NCBI RefSeq assembly: GCF_011758745.1
Contig: NZ_JAANOV010000001.1
Coordinates: forward strand, 2,418,001-2,482,000
DNA length: 64,000 nt
Direction of reading: 5' to 3'
Source of the DNA: Amycolatopsis granulosa
GTDB taxonomy: Bacteria; Actinomycetota; Actinomycetes; Mycobacteriales; Pseudonocardiaceae
A program made the position numbers and the translations under genes. The notes beneath the pieces were generated by a model, which was not told the DNA's origin, ran no database searches, and saw nothing but the letters and a program-made list of their open reading frames with translations. Below, piece after piece: positions 26,974 to 35,049 of the stretch (its first letter is position 1; every line of letters starts with the position of its first letter).

Positions 26974-29172
26974 GTGTCCACCCTACCGGCCGATTTCGAG
27001 GGCAAGAGCGACGCGGAGCTGATCACCGAGGTCCGCACCGGCACCCTGGCCGCGTACGGCACCCTCTACGAGCGGCACGTCGCCGCGGCCTACAACCTCG
27101 CGCGGCAGCTCGCCCGGTCGGCCGCCGAAGCCGACGACCTGGTGTCCGACGCGTTCGCCAAGGTGCTCGACACCCTGCGCGGCGGCAAGGGCCCGGACAG
27201 CGCGTTCCGCGCCTACCTGCTCACCGCGCTGCGGCACACCGCGTACGACAAGACCCGCAAGGACAAGCGCGTCGACCTGAACGAGGACATGACCACGGTC
27301 GGCAGCGAGGCGCTGACGGTCCCGTTCTCCGACACCGCGCTGGCCGGCCTGGAGCGCACCATGGCGGCCAAGGCGTTCGCGTCGCTGCCCGAGCGGTGGC
27401 AGGCGGTGCTGTGGCACACCGAGATCGAGCAGCAGAGCCCGGCGGAGGTCGCGCCGCTGCTCGGCCTGACGCCCAACGGCGTCTCCGCGCTCGCCTACCG
27501 GGCCCGTGAGGGGCTGCGGCAGGCGTACCTGCAGGTCCACCTGGTCGAGACGTCCGCCGAGAAGTGCCGCGCGTGTGCCGACCGGCTGGGCGCCTGGACC
27601 CGCGACGGCCTGTCCAAACGGGAACGCGCCCAGGTCGAAGCCCACCTGGACGAGTGCGCGGACTGCCGCGCCCTGGCCGCCGAGCTGGCCGAGGTCAACG
27701 GTGCGCTGCGGGCGATCATCGCCCCGATCGTGCTGGGCGGGGCCGCGCTGGGCTACCTCGCCGCCGCCGGCAAGGCGACCGCCGCGACCGCGGCCACCGC
27801 CGGCGCGGCGGCCGGTTCCGCCGGTGGTGCCGCCTCGGTGGCGGCCGCGGGACCGCGTCAGTTCGTCGGGCTGGGCGTCGCCGGCACCGCGGTGGCCGCC
27901 GCCGTCGCGGCCGCGCTGGCGGCGGGCGGCGGCACCCAGGAGATCCCGGCCGCCGCCTCCGTTCCGGCACCGCCGCCGGTGGTCGCGCCGGCACAGCCCC
28001 CGGCCGTGCCGCCGGTTCCGGCCGCGCCGCCCGCCGCGCCACCACCCGCGCCCGCGGTCGAGCCGCCACCCGCGCCGGTCGCGCCGCCGGCGCTCGCACC
28101 CGTTCCGGCGCCGCCACCTCCGCCCGGCGCGCCGGCGAACATCACCGCGGACGGCCCGTCCTCGGGCCTCGAACTCCAGCCGGGCGGCGACCCGGTCGCC
28201 CTGCCGATCACCGTGCGCAACACCGGTGGCTCGGTGTCCGACCCGGTGACGGCGACGCTGAACCTGCCGCCCGGCATCCAGGTGCGGCCGGCGGGCGGCG
28301 GTGGCGGCGCGGCCGGCACGTTCGGGACGCAGGCGCCGGCCGGTCCGCTCCTGGTCGACTGCCCGCCCGGGGCGGGCACGGTCACCTGCACCACGCCACG
28401 CGGGCTGCAGCCGGGCGAGACCGCGGTGCTGACGTTCCTGCTCGAGGCCACCGGCGCGGCAACGTCGGGACAGGTGACCGGCACGGTGAACGCCGGCGCG
28501 GACGTCCGGATCGCGGTCAACGTGCCGGTGGCCGTGTCGGAGGCACCGGACCAGCTGGCCCTGGACGCCCGGGGCTGGGCCGGCGAGCAGCTGTGGGACC
28601 GGCGGGCGTGGCTGTCGGTCGACGTCACCAACAACGGCCCGAACACCAAACCGGTCAGCCTGCGGATCGACGACGACGCGCACCTGGTCACCGGTGGCTT
28701 CCAGGCGGCGTGCACCAGCGGCCCGACCACCACCTGCACCAGCCTCACCACGCTCGCGCCGGGCCAGCACCTCCGGCTGTGGTTCGCGCTGGACCGGCCG
28801 GAGAAGCAGACCCGGACCGTCACCGTGTCGGCGACGCTGGGCACCGCGAGCGCCTCGCGCACGGTCGGTTTCGACTGCTGGTTCCCGTTCTGCGAGGTGA
28901 CGCCACCCGGTCTGACCCCGCCCATCACCCCGCCCTCGGTGACCTCGTCGTCGGGCTCGGCGACCACCACGACGGGTGCGCCGACGACCAGCACGACGAC
29001 GACCGCACCGACCACGACGACCAGCACGACGACCACACCGGGCAGCACCACCACGACCACCACGCCGGTGCCACAAACCACGGGCTCCTCGGCGACGGCA
29101 CCGCACCCGCCGCCGAAGGACCACGGACGGCCGTGGTGGTGGCTGCCGTGGGTCCCCTATCCGCGGAATTGA
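26974..29172 (+). CDS. ECF-like sigma factor fused to zinc-finger, membrane and extracytoplasmic regions
   Basis: A 732-residue protein from GTG 26974 (AAGGAGA five bases upstream). Residues 25-75 are sigma region 2 (LYERHVAAAYNLARQLA, ADDLVSDAFAKVLDTL); 125-185 are region 4 (LPERWQAVLWHTEIEQQS, LLGLTPNGVSALAYRARE). Residues about 195-245 hold CRAC and HLDECADC, the HxxxCxxC motif of zinc-binding anti-sigma domains. Two hydrophobic stretches follow (AIIAPIVLGGAALGYLAA; VGLGVAGTAVAAAVAAALA), then a Pro/Ala-rich spacer, two beta-rich repeats and a Thr/Ser tail ending WWWLPWVPYPRN. It looks like a one-protein signal system; whether one or both hydrophobic stretches span the membrane decides where the tail lies. 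Confidence 0.82.
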   Translation: MSTLPADFEGKSDAELITEVRTGTLAAYGTLYERHVAAAYNLARQLARSAAEADDLVSDAFAKVLDTLRGGKGPDSAFRAYLLTALRHTAYDKTRKDKRVDLNEDMTTVGSEALTVPFSDTALAGLERTMAAKAFASLPERWQAVLWHTEIEQQSPAEVAPLLGLTPNGVSALAYRAREGLRQAYLQVHLVETSAEKCRACADRLGAWTRDGLSKRERAQVEAHLDECADCRALAAELAEVNGALRAIIAPIVLGGAALGYLAAAGKATAATAATAGAAAGSAGGAASVAAAGPRQFVGLGVAGTAVAAAVAAALAAGGGTQEIPAAASVPAPPPVVAPAQPPAVPPVPAAPPAAPPPAPAVEPPPAPVAPPALAPVPAPPPPPGAPANITADGPSSGLELQPGGDPVALPITVRNTGGSVSDPVTATLNLPPGIQVRPAGGGGGAAGTFGTQAPAGPLLVDCPPGAGTVTCTTPRGLQPGETAVLTFLLEATGAATSGQVTGTVNAGADVRIAVNVPVAVSEAPDQLALDARGWAGEQLWDRRAWLSVDVTNNGPNTKPVSLRIDDDAHLVTGGFQAACTSGPTTTCTSLTTLAPGQHLRLWFALDRPEKQTRTVTVSATLGTASASRTVGFDCWFPFCEVTPPGLTPPITPPSVTSSSGSATTTTGAPTTSTTTTAPTTTTSTTTTPGSTTTTTTPVPQTTGSSATAPHPPPKDHGRPWWWLPWVPYPRN
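28961..29085 (+). repeat. Low-complexity Thr-codon tract
   Basis: ACC/ACG codons dominate here, encoding the Thr/Ser/Pro-rich tail of the sigma fusion protein. Such tracts are prone to length change by slippage and often form an extended or glycosylated wall-spanning stalk. Confidence 0.6.
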
Positions 29173-29228
29173 ATCGGATAAATCCGGCTTACGCCGCCGC
29201 CAGCCGATCCCCGGGGCGGACGACTACG

Positions 29229-29234
29229 TACACT
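29229..29234 (+). promoter_or_regulatory. Leaderless -10 for the GtrA gene
   Basis: TACACT, six bases, then GTG 29241. Confidence 0.55.
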
Positions 29235-29240
29235 GCGCAA

Positions 29241-29768
29241 GTGACCGTTGTGGAAAGCGTGTTGTCGCACACGCCCGAGCCATTGCGCTCGGTGTTGATC
29301 AAGCATCGGGAGCTGCTGAAGTTCGGGATCGTCGGCGGCACCACGTTCGTCGTCGACAACGGTATCTGGTACCTGCTGAAACTGGGCGTGCTGGAGGACA
29401 AGCCGACCACCGCGAAAGCGATCGCGGTCATCATCGCGACGATCGTGTCCTACATTCTCAATCGCGAATGGTCGTTCCGCACCCGTGGTGGCCGGGAAAG
29501 GTCCCACGAGGCCGCGCTGTTCTTCGTGATCAGCGGTCTGGCCGTGGTGGTGAACCTGATTCCGCTGTACGCGTCCCGGTACGTCCTGCACCTGGAGGTG
29601 CCGAACGTGACCCGGTTCGTGCAGGAAACGGCGGACTTCATCAGCGGGTCGATCATCGGCATGCTGCTGGCGATGGTCTTCCGCTTCTGGGGGTTCAAGA
29701 AGTGGGTCTTCCCGGACGATCTGGGGCAGCGCCGCCGGGACGTCACCCGCAGCAGCACCGACGCCTGA
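29241..29768 (+). CDS. GtrA-family membrane protein
   Basis: A 175-residue protein with four hydrophobic segments: ELLKFGIVGGTTFVVDNGIW at the N-terminus, AIAVIIATIVSYILNREWSF, FFVISGLAVVVNLIPLY, and SGSIIGMLLAMVFRFWGFKK. The N-R-x-W-S/T-F pattern is the GtrA signature. GtrA proteins are thought to flip or present polyprenyl-linked sugars for envelope glycan synthesis. It matches the position of Rv3277 after purK in mycobacteria. Its own -10 is six bases upstream, so it is not simply co-transcribed with the sigma gene. Confidence 0.87.
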   Translation: MTVVESVLSHTPEPLRSVLIKHRELLKFGIVGGTTFVVDNGIWYLLKLGVLEDKPTTAKAIAVIIATIVSYILNREWSFRTRGGRERSHEAALFFVISGLAVVVNLIPLYASRYVLHLEVPNVTRFVQETADFISGSIIGMLLAMVFRFWGFKKWVFPDDLGQRRRDVTRSSTDA

Positions 29769-29775
29769 CCCGGCC

Positions 29776-29805
29776 GCGAGCCCGGTCAGCGCGAGCCCGG
29801 TCAGC
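29776..29805. repeat. 15-bp tandem duplication at convergent gene ends
   Basis: GCGAGCCCGGTCAGC occurs twice in direct succession (29776-29790, 29791-29805). The second copy contains the stop codon of the histidine kinase gene, so the duplication also copied the stop. No function is implied. Confidence 0.6.
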
Positions 29806-31090
29806 GCGGCACCCGCTCCGCCGGCCAGCGCACCTCCGGCACGTCCCCCGGGTTCGGCACGCGCAGGAACAGGCTGAACACCGCGGGCCGGCGGCTCGAC
29901 AACTCCAGCCGTCCGCCGTCGGCCTCCGCCAGTGCCCGGGCGAGGGCCAGGCCGACGCCGGTGGAGCCACCGCCGGAGAAGCCGCGCTCGAAGATGTGCG
30001 GCGCGAGATCGTCCGGGATACCGGAACCGGTGTCGCTCACCTCGACCACCACCGTGCCCTCGGTCTCGCCGCGCCGCGCCGCCAGCGTGACCGTCCCGGC
30101 GCCGTGGCGCAGCGCGTTGTCCAGCAGCACGCCGACCACCTCCCGCAGCCGGCCGGGCGTCGCCCGCGCCATCAGGCCCTCACCGATCCGCAGCCGCAGG
30201 TTGCGGCCCTCCGCCCGCAGCAGCTCGCGCCACTCCTGGGCCACCTCGGGCAGCTCCGCGGCCAGCTCCAGCGCCTCGGTGTCCACCTCGCTGGCCGCGC
30301 GTGCCGCGGCCAGCAGCTCCTCCAGCGCCTCCGACAGCCGGTCCGCCTGTTCCTGCGCCGCCCGCGCGTCCTCCGCGGTGTCCGGATCGCCGGTGACGGC
30401 CAGCGATTCCAGCCGCAATTGCAATGCCGTCAGCCTGCTCCGCAGCTGGTGCGAGACGTCGCCGACCAGCTGCCGCTCCCGCTGCACGAGCTGCGCCAGG
30501 GCGGTGCCCGACGTGTCCAGCGCCTCGGCCACCATGTCCAGCTCACCGATGCCGTACCGGCTGGGGTCCGGCCGGAAGTCGCCACCACCGAGACGCGCGG
30601 CGCGGTCCGCGACGTGCCGCAGCGGCTTCGCGAGCCGCCGGGCCGTCACGGTCGCCACCACCGTCCCGATCGTCACCGAGAACACGACCAGCAGCAGCAC
30701 GGCGAGCGTCACCGTGGTCTGCCGCGACCGCAGCGGCCCGGACGGGATCGACAGCTCGAGGTGCCCCTGCCGCGCCAGCTGCACCGTCGCCGTGACCGGA
30801 TCCGGTCCCGGCGCGGCACCCTCGGTGATGCGGCCGCGGCCCGGCACGTCCACGACCAGCTCACCGCCCTGCGGGATCGCCACCGACACCTGGGTGAGGT
30901 CGTTCTGGTCGAGCACGCCGTCGGCCAGTTCGGTGTCCAGGGTCGCGGCGATCTGCGCGGCGCGCCCGGCGAGGTCTTCGTTGTAGATGCTGTCCACCAG
31001 CTTCCACGCGGTGACGCCGAGCGGGATGCCCAGCGCCGCCGCGGTGACCGCCACGGCGAGCAGGATGGCGAGCAGGATCCGGCGGCGCAC
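29801..31090 (-). CDS. Sensor histidine kinase
   Basis: A 429-residue membrane kinase. Membrane helix at residues 4-30, a sensor loop to about 125, second helix (VTLAVLLLVVFSVTIGTVVA), a HAMP segment, then the dimerisation box GDVSHQLRSRLTALQ with the phospho-accepting His, N-box VGVLLDNALRHG, G1 VSDTGSGIP and G2 GGGSTGVGLALARALAEADGG. The signal is unknown. GTG 31090 overlaps the response-regulator stop by one base (TAGTG), so the pair is translationally coupled. Confidence 0.92.
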   Translation of the reverse strand: MRRRILLAILLAVAVTAAALGIPLGVTAWKLVDSIYNEDLAGRAAQIAATLDTELADGVLDQNDLTQVSVAIPQGGELVVDVPGRGRITEGAAPGPDPVTATVQLARQGHLELSIPSGPLRSRQTTVTLAVLLLVVFSVTIGTVVATVTARRLAKPLRHVADRAARLGGGDFRPDPSRYGIGELDMVAEALDTSGTALAQLVQRERQLVGDVSHQLRSRLTALQLRLESLAVTGDPDTAEDARAAQEQADRLSEALEELLAAARAASEVDTEALELAAELPEVAQEWRELLRAEGRNLRLRIGEGLMARATPGRLREVVGVLLDNALRHGAGTVTLAARRGETEGTVVVEVSDTGSGIPDDLAPHIFERGFSGGGSTGVGLALARALAEADGGRLELSSRRPAVFSLFLRVPNPGDVPEVRWPAERVPR

Positions 31091-31788
31091 TAGTCTGTGT
31101 TGAACCGGAAGCCGACGCCGCGCACGGTCGCGATCCGCCGCTCACCGTCGCCGTGGTGGATCACCGACCCCTTGCCGTCGCTGCTCACCGACAACTTCCG
31201 GCGCAGCCACGACATGTGCATGTCGAGCGTCTTCGACGTCTTGGACTCCAGGTCGTTCCACACCTCCGCGAGGATCTCGTCGCGGCTGACCACCTGGCCG
31301 GCGTGGCTCATCAGCACCCGCAGCAGCTCGAACTCCTTGTTCGCCAGCTGCACCTCGCGGCCGTCCACCAGCACCATCCGGGCGCCGAGGTCCATCCGCA
31401 CACCGCCGGCCTCGAGCACGTCGGGCGCCCGGCGGCGCAACAGCGCGCGGATGCGGGCCAGCAGCTCGGCCAGGCGGAACGGCTTGGCCACGTAGTCGTC
31501 GGCACCGGCGTCGAGCCCGACGACGAAGTCCACCTCGTCGGTTCGGGCGGTGAGCATCAGCACCGGCAGCTCACTGCCGTGCGCCCGCAGCCGACGGCAC
31601 ACCTCGAGCCCGTCCATGCCGGGCAGGCCCAGGTCGAGCACGAGCAGGTCGACCCGTTTGGCCAGGGTGACGTCGAGTACCGCGGGGCCGTCGGCGACCA
31701 CCTCGACGTCGTAGCCTTCCCGTTCCAGGGCGCGCGACAGCGGGTCGGCGATCGCCGGGTCGTCCTCGGCCAGCAACACCATGCTCAC
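31090..31788 (-). CDS. OmpR/PhoB-type response regulator
   Basis: A 232-residue regulator. Receiver domain: acidic LLAEDDPAIA, phospho-acceptor in LLVLDLGLPGMDGLE (Asp near residue 52), Thr in LMLTARTDEV and Lys in YVAKPFRLAELL. C-terminal winged helix: LANKEFELLRVLMSHAGQVV, SRDEILAEVWND and TVRGVGFRFN. GTG 31788 is supported by TAGAGT seven bases upstream. Partner kinase is downstream. Regulon unknown. Confidence 0.93.
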   Translation of the reverse strand: MSMVLLAEDDPAIADPLSRALEREGYDVEVVADGPAVLDVTLAKRVDLLVLDLGLPGMDGLEVCRRLRAHGSELPVLMLTARTDEVDFVVGLDAGADDYVAKPFRLAELLARIRALLRRRAPDVLEAGGVRMDLGARMVLVDGREVQLANKEFELLRVLMSHAGQVVSRDEILAEVWNDLESKTSKTLDMHMSWLRRKLSVSSDGKGSVIHHGDGERRIATVRGVGFRFNTD

Positions 31789-31795
31789 CTGGCCA

Positions 31796-31801
31796 ACTCT
31801 A
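31796..31801 (-). promoter_or_regulatory. Leaderless -10 for the response regulator
   Basis: Minus-strand TAGAGT, seven bases, then GTG 31788. It lies in the 41-base gap to the divergent hisN start. Confidence 0.5.
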
Positions 31802-31829
31802 CGACCGGGGGTCGTGAAAACATCGTCGC

Positions 31830-32612
31830 GTGGCGAGCTACACGGACGATCTCATCCTCGCGGGGAAGCTCGCGGACGCGGCGGACTCGATCACCACGGC
31901 CCGGTTCCGCGCCCGTGACCTGAAAGTCAGCAGCAAGCCGGACCGCACCCCGGTCACCGACGCGGACACCGCGGTCGAGGACGCCGTGCGCGAACTGCTC
32001 GCCGCGGAACGCCCGGACGACAACGTGGCCGGCGAGGAGCGCGGCGGCACGGCGTGGCAGTCCGGGCGGGCGTGGGTGCTGGACCCGATCGACGGCACGA
32101 AGAACTTCCTGCGGGGCGGCCCGGTGTGGGCGACGCTGATCGCACTGGTCGAGGACGGCCGCCCGGTGGTGGGCATGGTGAGTGCCCCGCTGCTGGGCCG
32201 CCGGTGGTGGGCCGCGGCGGGCGAGGGCGCGTGGATGAGCGATCAGGCCGGCGAACGGCGGATCGGCGTGTCGGCGGTGTCCGCGCTGTCCGACGGGTAC
32301 CTGTCGACCACCGACCTGGGGTCGTGGACCGAGTACCACTCGCGCGAAGCGTACCTGGGGCTGGTCGACGCGTGCTGGGAGACGCGCGCCTTCGGCGACT
32401 TCTGGCAGCACTGCCTGGTGGCGGAGGGCGCGATCGACCTGGCGGCCGAGCCGATCGTCAACCCGTGGGACGTCGCGCCGATGCAGATCCTCCTCACCGA
32501 GGCCGGTGGCCGGTTCAGCGATCTGACCGGCGCGGCCCGCTTCGACGGCGGTTCGGCGTTGTCCTCGAACGGCCACCTGCACGAGGAAGCACTGCGGCAC
32601 CTGAGCCGCTGA
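31830..32612 (+). CDS. hisN: Histidinol-phosphatase, inositol monophosphatase fold
   Basis: A 260-residue Mg-dependent phosphatase. KPDRTPVTDADTAVE, GEERGG, WVLDPIDGTKNFLRGGPVW and NPWDVAPMQILLTEAGG are the metal-binding segments of the family. The LRGGPVWATLIALVEDG and RRWWAAAGEGAW segments fit the actinobacterial HisN subgroup (Rv3137) rather than SuhB or CysQ; this rests on memory. HisN removes phosphate from L-histidinol phosphate. It stands alone, divergent from the two-component genes, away from a his operon. Confidence 0.82.
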   Translation: MASYTDDLILAGKLADAADSITTARFRARDLKVSSKPDRTPVTDADTAVEDAVRELLAAERPDDNVAGEERGGTAWQSGRAWVLDPIDGTKNFLRGGPVWATLIALVEDGRPVVGMVSAPLLGRRWWAAAGEGAWMSDQAGERRIGVSAVSALSDGYLSTTDLGSWTEYHSREAYLGLVDACWETRAFGDFWQHCLVAEGAIDLAAEPIVNPWDVAPMQILLTEAGGRFSDLTGAARFDGGSALSSNGHLHEEALRHLSR

Positions 32613-32681
32613 GCCGTGTGGCGGCGATCGAACGGCAACGCCAGCGGGGACACCGGGTCGTCCTCGCGCATCTGCGTCGCG

Positions 32682-32960
32682 TCACGCCGGCGCCGGCAGC
32701 AATCCGACGGCTCCGCGCGCGACCTGCGACCACGCCAGCCTGCCGAACAGGTAGTGGCAGGCGACCTGCTCGTTGGTGAAGCGTGCCCAGTCGTAGCGGT
32801 TGCCCTGCTCGCGCCAGAACACCTCCCAGACCGGGCCGCCCTCTTCGGACTCCTCGACCCGCAACAGGCACCACGCGTTGTCGGCCTCGCGGCCGATCGA
32901 GATCACCTCACCCGGCACCCCGATGGCTGCCAGCCACCGCACGATCGACTCGACGTTCAC
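32682..32960 (-). CDS. Candidate immunity protein for the TNT toxin
   Basis: A 92-residue acidic protein: VESIVRWLAAIGVPGEVI, EGGPVWEVFWREQGNRYDW, and ARFTNEQVACHYLFGRLA. No membrane segment or signal peptide, so it is cytosolic. Its GTG overlaps the TNT toxin stop (GTGA). A short acidic gene coupled right behind a secreted NAD glycohydrolase is the usual place for the immunity factor. I do not recognise the family, so the role is inferred from context only. Confidence 0.6.
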   Translation of the reverse strand: MNVESIVRWLAAIGVPGEVISIGREADNAWCLLRVEESEEGGPVWEVFWREQGNRYDWARFTNEQVACHYLFGRLAWSQVARGAVGLLPAPA

Positions 32961-34726
32961 TGCGCAGCGCCCTCCTCGAACGTGATGTCCGCCAGGTATC
33001 CCAGGGTGACGAGCTCGTCGGCGGAGTAGATCGCGCGGTACCGGGCGCCGCCGCCGGGCTGGCCGAACCACGGCGCGGACACCGTGTGCCACACCGGCAC
33101 CTCCCGCAGCACGCGGTATCGCCGGTAGCCGGCGTCGCGCGCCGCCGGCGGCAGCGACCGGTGCGCCAAGGGCGTGTCGGCGGGCGCGAACACCCGGCCA
33201 CGTGGATCACCGAACCGGTCCAGCACGGTGCCCGCGGTCAGCACTTCCGGCTCGCCCTCGCCGGTGCCGCCCTCGGGATAACGCTCTCCGGGTGGCCACG
33301 CGTACTCCGGCACCTCCCGGCGCTTCCCGGCCAGGAACCGCCGGTCCCAGTCGCGTTCGGGCAACCCGCCGCGCGGGTCGTACCCGGCGAGCACCTCGGC
33401 CGGAGGCGGCGCGGGCGGTGACGGCAGCCGGCCGTACCCGGCCTCCACCTTCGCGAGCGCGTCGTCGGTGCGGATCAGGTCCGACCGCGGGTGGTCGTGG
33501 GGCGGGAACCGCAGTCCCGGCGCGAAATCGACATCGAACGGCGGCGGCGGCAGCTGCCGCGCGGGCTTGTCGGTCGCGACGGGCAGATGGCCGATCGGGA
33601 ACATGTGGACCCGGAACAACGCGACGACGGCTTCCCGCTCCTGCCGGGGTGCCCCCACCGGCGGTGGCGGTTCCGGAGCGGGCCGCACGTCCGGCGAGTA
33701 CGTCCGGGGCGGACCTGGTGCGTAGGGCATCGCGACCGGTGGAGCGGGCGCGGGGACGACCGCGGCGGGCGGCGCGAACTGCGCGGGCGGCCCGTACCCG
33801 CCCACCGGTGCCGGGACCCCCTGTGCGGCGGGCACCGGAGGCGGCGGCACGACCGCGCCGGTGAACCCGGCGGCGACGGTGGCGTTCGCGACGCCGGTGG
33901 ACGGTGTCGGCACCTCGTCGAAGCCGCGGGACTCGAGCAGCCCGCCGTACTGCGGCGAGGACGGCGGTGCCGGCGGATCGGGCAGCCGGATCGGGCCGGT
34001 GTCGGTGTCGGCCAGGGCCGGTTCGGGGACCACGGGCGGGATCACCGGCGGGGTCAGCAGGGACGAGGACACCACCGGCGCCGCGCCGAGCGCCGCGGGC
34101 GACGGCACGATCGCGGGCGCAACCAGTCCCGGGGCCAGACCGGTGACCACACCGAGCAGCGCGCCCTGCCCGTCCGGGGTCCGGACGCCCGGATTCGGCT
34201 CGACGAGCGGGGTGACCAGCGAGCCGCCCGGCTCCGGCCCGAGCGTCGCGGCCAGCCCGCCCGCCACGACGGCCAGGTTTGCCGCCGCGCCGCGCAGAGT
34301 CGTGTCCACGCCGAGGATCGCGGTCGGATGCCCGTTCCCGGCGGCGGCGAGGCTCGCGTCCCGGTTCTTCGCGGCCTCGACGAGCTGCCGCACGAGTTCC
34401 ACCTTCGCGGCGCCGACCTGCTCGGCCGCGTTCTCCAGCCGGTCGGCCGCCTCGGCGGCGCCACGCGCGGCGACGGTCAGGTGACCCTTCTCCGGATCGA
34501 CGAACTCCGACCAGACGTGGCCGGCGGCCTCGCCCGCGTCCGCGGACAGCGCGGCGACCGCGCGGCCGGCGTGCTCGTCGGCTTCCCGGGCCAGCGCGGT
34601 CAGCTCCCGATGCGCGTCACGCCACGCCACAGCCTGTTCCCGTAACCGGTCCTCGTCCGCTTCGGGCCAGGACAAACCGGTCTCGGCGGCGAGATCGGCG
34701 AGTTCCCGCGGCAGCTCGATGCCCAT
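32957..34726 (-). CDS. CpnT-like type VII secretion toxin with TNT domain
   Basis: A 589-residue protein. Residues 1-140 are helical and WXG100-like, resembling the N-terminus of CpnT-type effectors. Residues 195-370 are Pro/Ala-rich. A conserved block follows (ALFRVHMFPIGHLPVA, LRFPPHDHPRSDLI). Residues about 474-585 are a TNT domain: YAWPPGERYPEGG, GTVLDRFGDPRGRVFAP, SLPPAA, APWFGQPGGGARYR and LVTLGYLADI. TNT hydrolyses NAD(P)+ and kills cells; the Arg of LDRFG and the Gln of WFGQPGGG fit residues reported important in M. tuberculosis TNT. ATG 34726 is two bases after the WXG gene. Confidence 0.85.
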   Translation of the reverse strand: MGIELPRELADLAAETGLSWPEADEDRLREQAVAWRDAHRELTALAREADEHAGRAVAALSADAGEAAGHVWSEFVDPEKGHLTVAARGAAEAADRLENAAEQVGAAKVELVRQLVEAAKNRDASLAAAGNGHPTAILGVDTTLRGAAANLAVVAGGLAATLGPEPGGSLVTPLVEPNPGVRTPDGQGALLGVVTGLAPGLVAPAIVPSPAALGAAPVVSSSLLTPPVIPPVVPEPALADTDTGPIRLPDPPAPPSSPQYGGLLESRGFDEVPTPSTGVANATVAAGFTGAVVPPPPVPAAQGVPAPVGGYGPPAQFAPPAAVVPAPAPPVAMPYAPGPPRTYSPDVRPAPEPPPPVGAPRQEREAVVALFRVHMFPIGHLPVATDKPARQLPPPPFDVDFAPGLRFPPHDHPRSDLIRTDDALAKVEAGYGRLPSPPAPPPAEVLAGYDPRGGLPERDWDRRFLAGKRREVPEYAWPPGERYPEGGTGEGEPEVLTAGTVLDRFGDPRGRVFAPADTPLAHRSLPPAARDAGYRRYRVLREVPVWHTVSAPWFGQPGGGARYRAIYSADELVTLGYLADITFEEGAAQ

Positions 34727-34728
34727 GT

Positions 34729-35049
34729 CTACCCCCGCGCCGTGTCGGTGATCGCCTGCTCCGCGTCCTCTTCGGACCCGCGGAAGCTGCCGGCGGCCTC
34801 GCCGACGGTCTGCCCGAACCGCGACAGCCGCCCGGCGAGGTTGCGCAGCACGTCGAGGGTTTCGCCGGCGCGGCTGACGTGCACGGCCGCGAAAGCCTGC
34901 CCCACGGCGTCCGTGCCCCACGCGCGCTCGGCCCCGTCGAGGGCGCGTTCGAGTCGTTCCGCGACCGCCGCCGCCCGGATGGCGAGGCCGTCGAAGTCGC
35001 CGGAGGAGACCGTGAGCCGGTCGGCGTCGGTCTCGAACCCGGCGCTCAT
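34729..35049 (-). CDS. EspC/WXG100-like type VII secretion protein
   Basis: A 106-residue helical-hairpin protein starting MSAGFETDADRLTV with AWGTDAVGQAFAAV in the turn region, typical of EspC-like (DUF2580) type VII partners. It probably pairs with the N-terminal helices of the toxin to make the secretion substrate. Its ATG overlaps the upstream stop (ATGA) and its stop is two bases before the toxin ATG. Confidence 0.78.
   Translation of the reverse strand: MSAGFETDADRLTVSSGDFDGLAIRAAAVAERLERALDGAERAWGTDAVGQAFAAVHVSRAGETLDVLRNLAGRLSRFGQTVGEAAGSFRGSEEDAEQAITDTARG

Noticed and set aside
26983..29124. Long antisense open frame (713 codons) opposite the sigma fusion gene
   Set aside because: Arg/Gly-rich composition typical of the complement of GC-rich coding DNA; the plus strand has clear sigma and zinc-finger motifs.
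32957..34726. Reading the TNT gene from 34921
   Set aside because: The added 65 residues are Arg/Gly-rich and lie in the WXG gene in another frame; ATG 34726 is two bases after the WXG stop.
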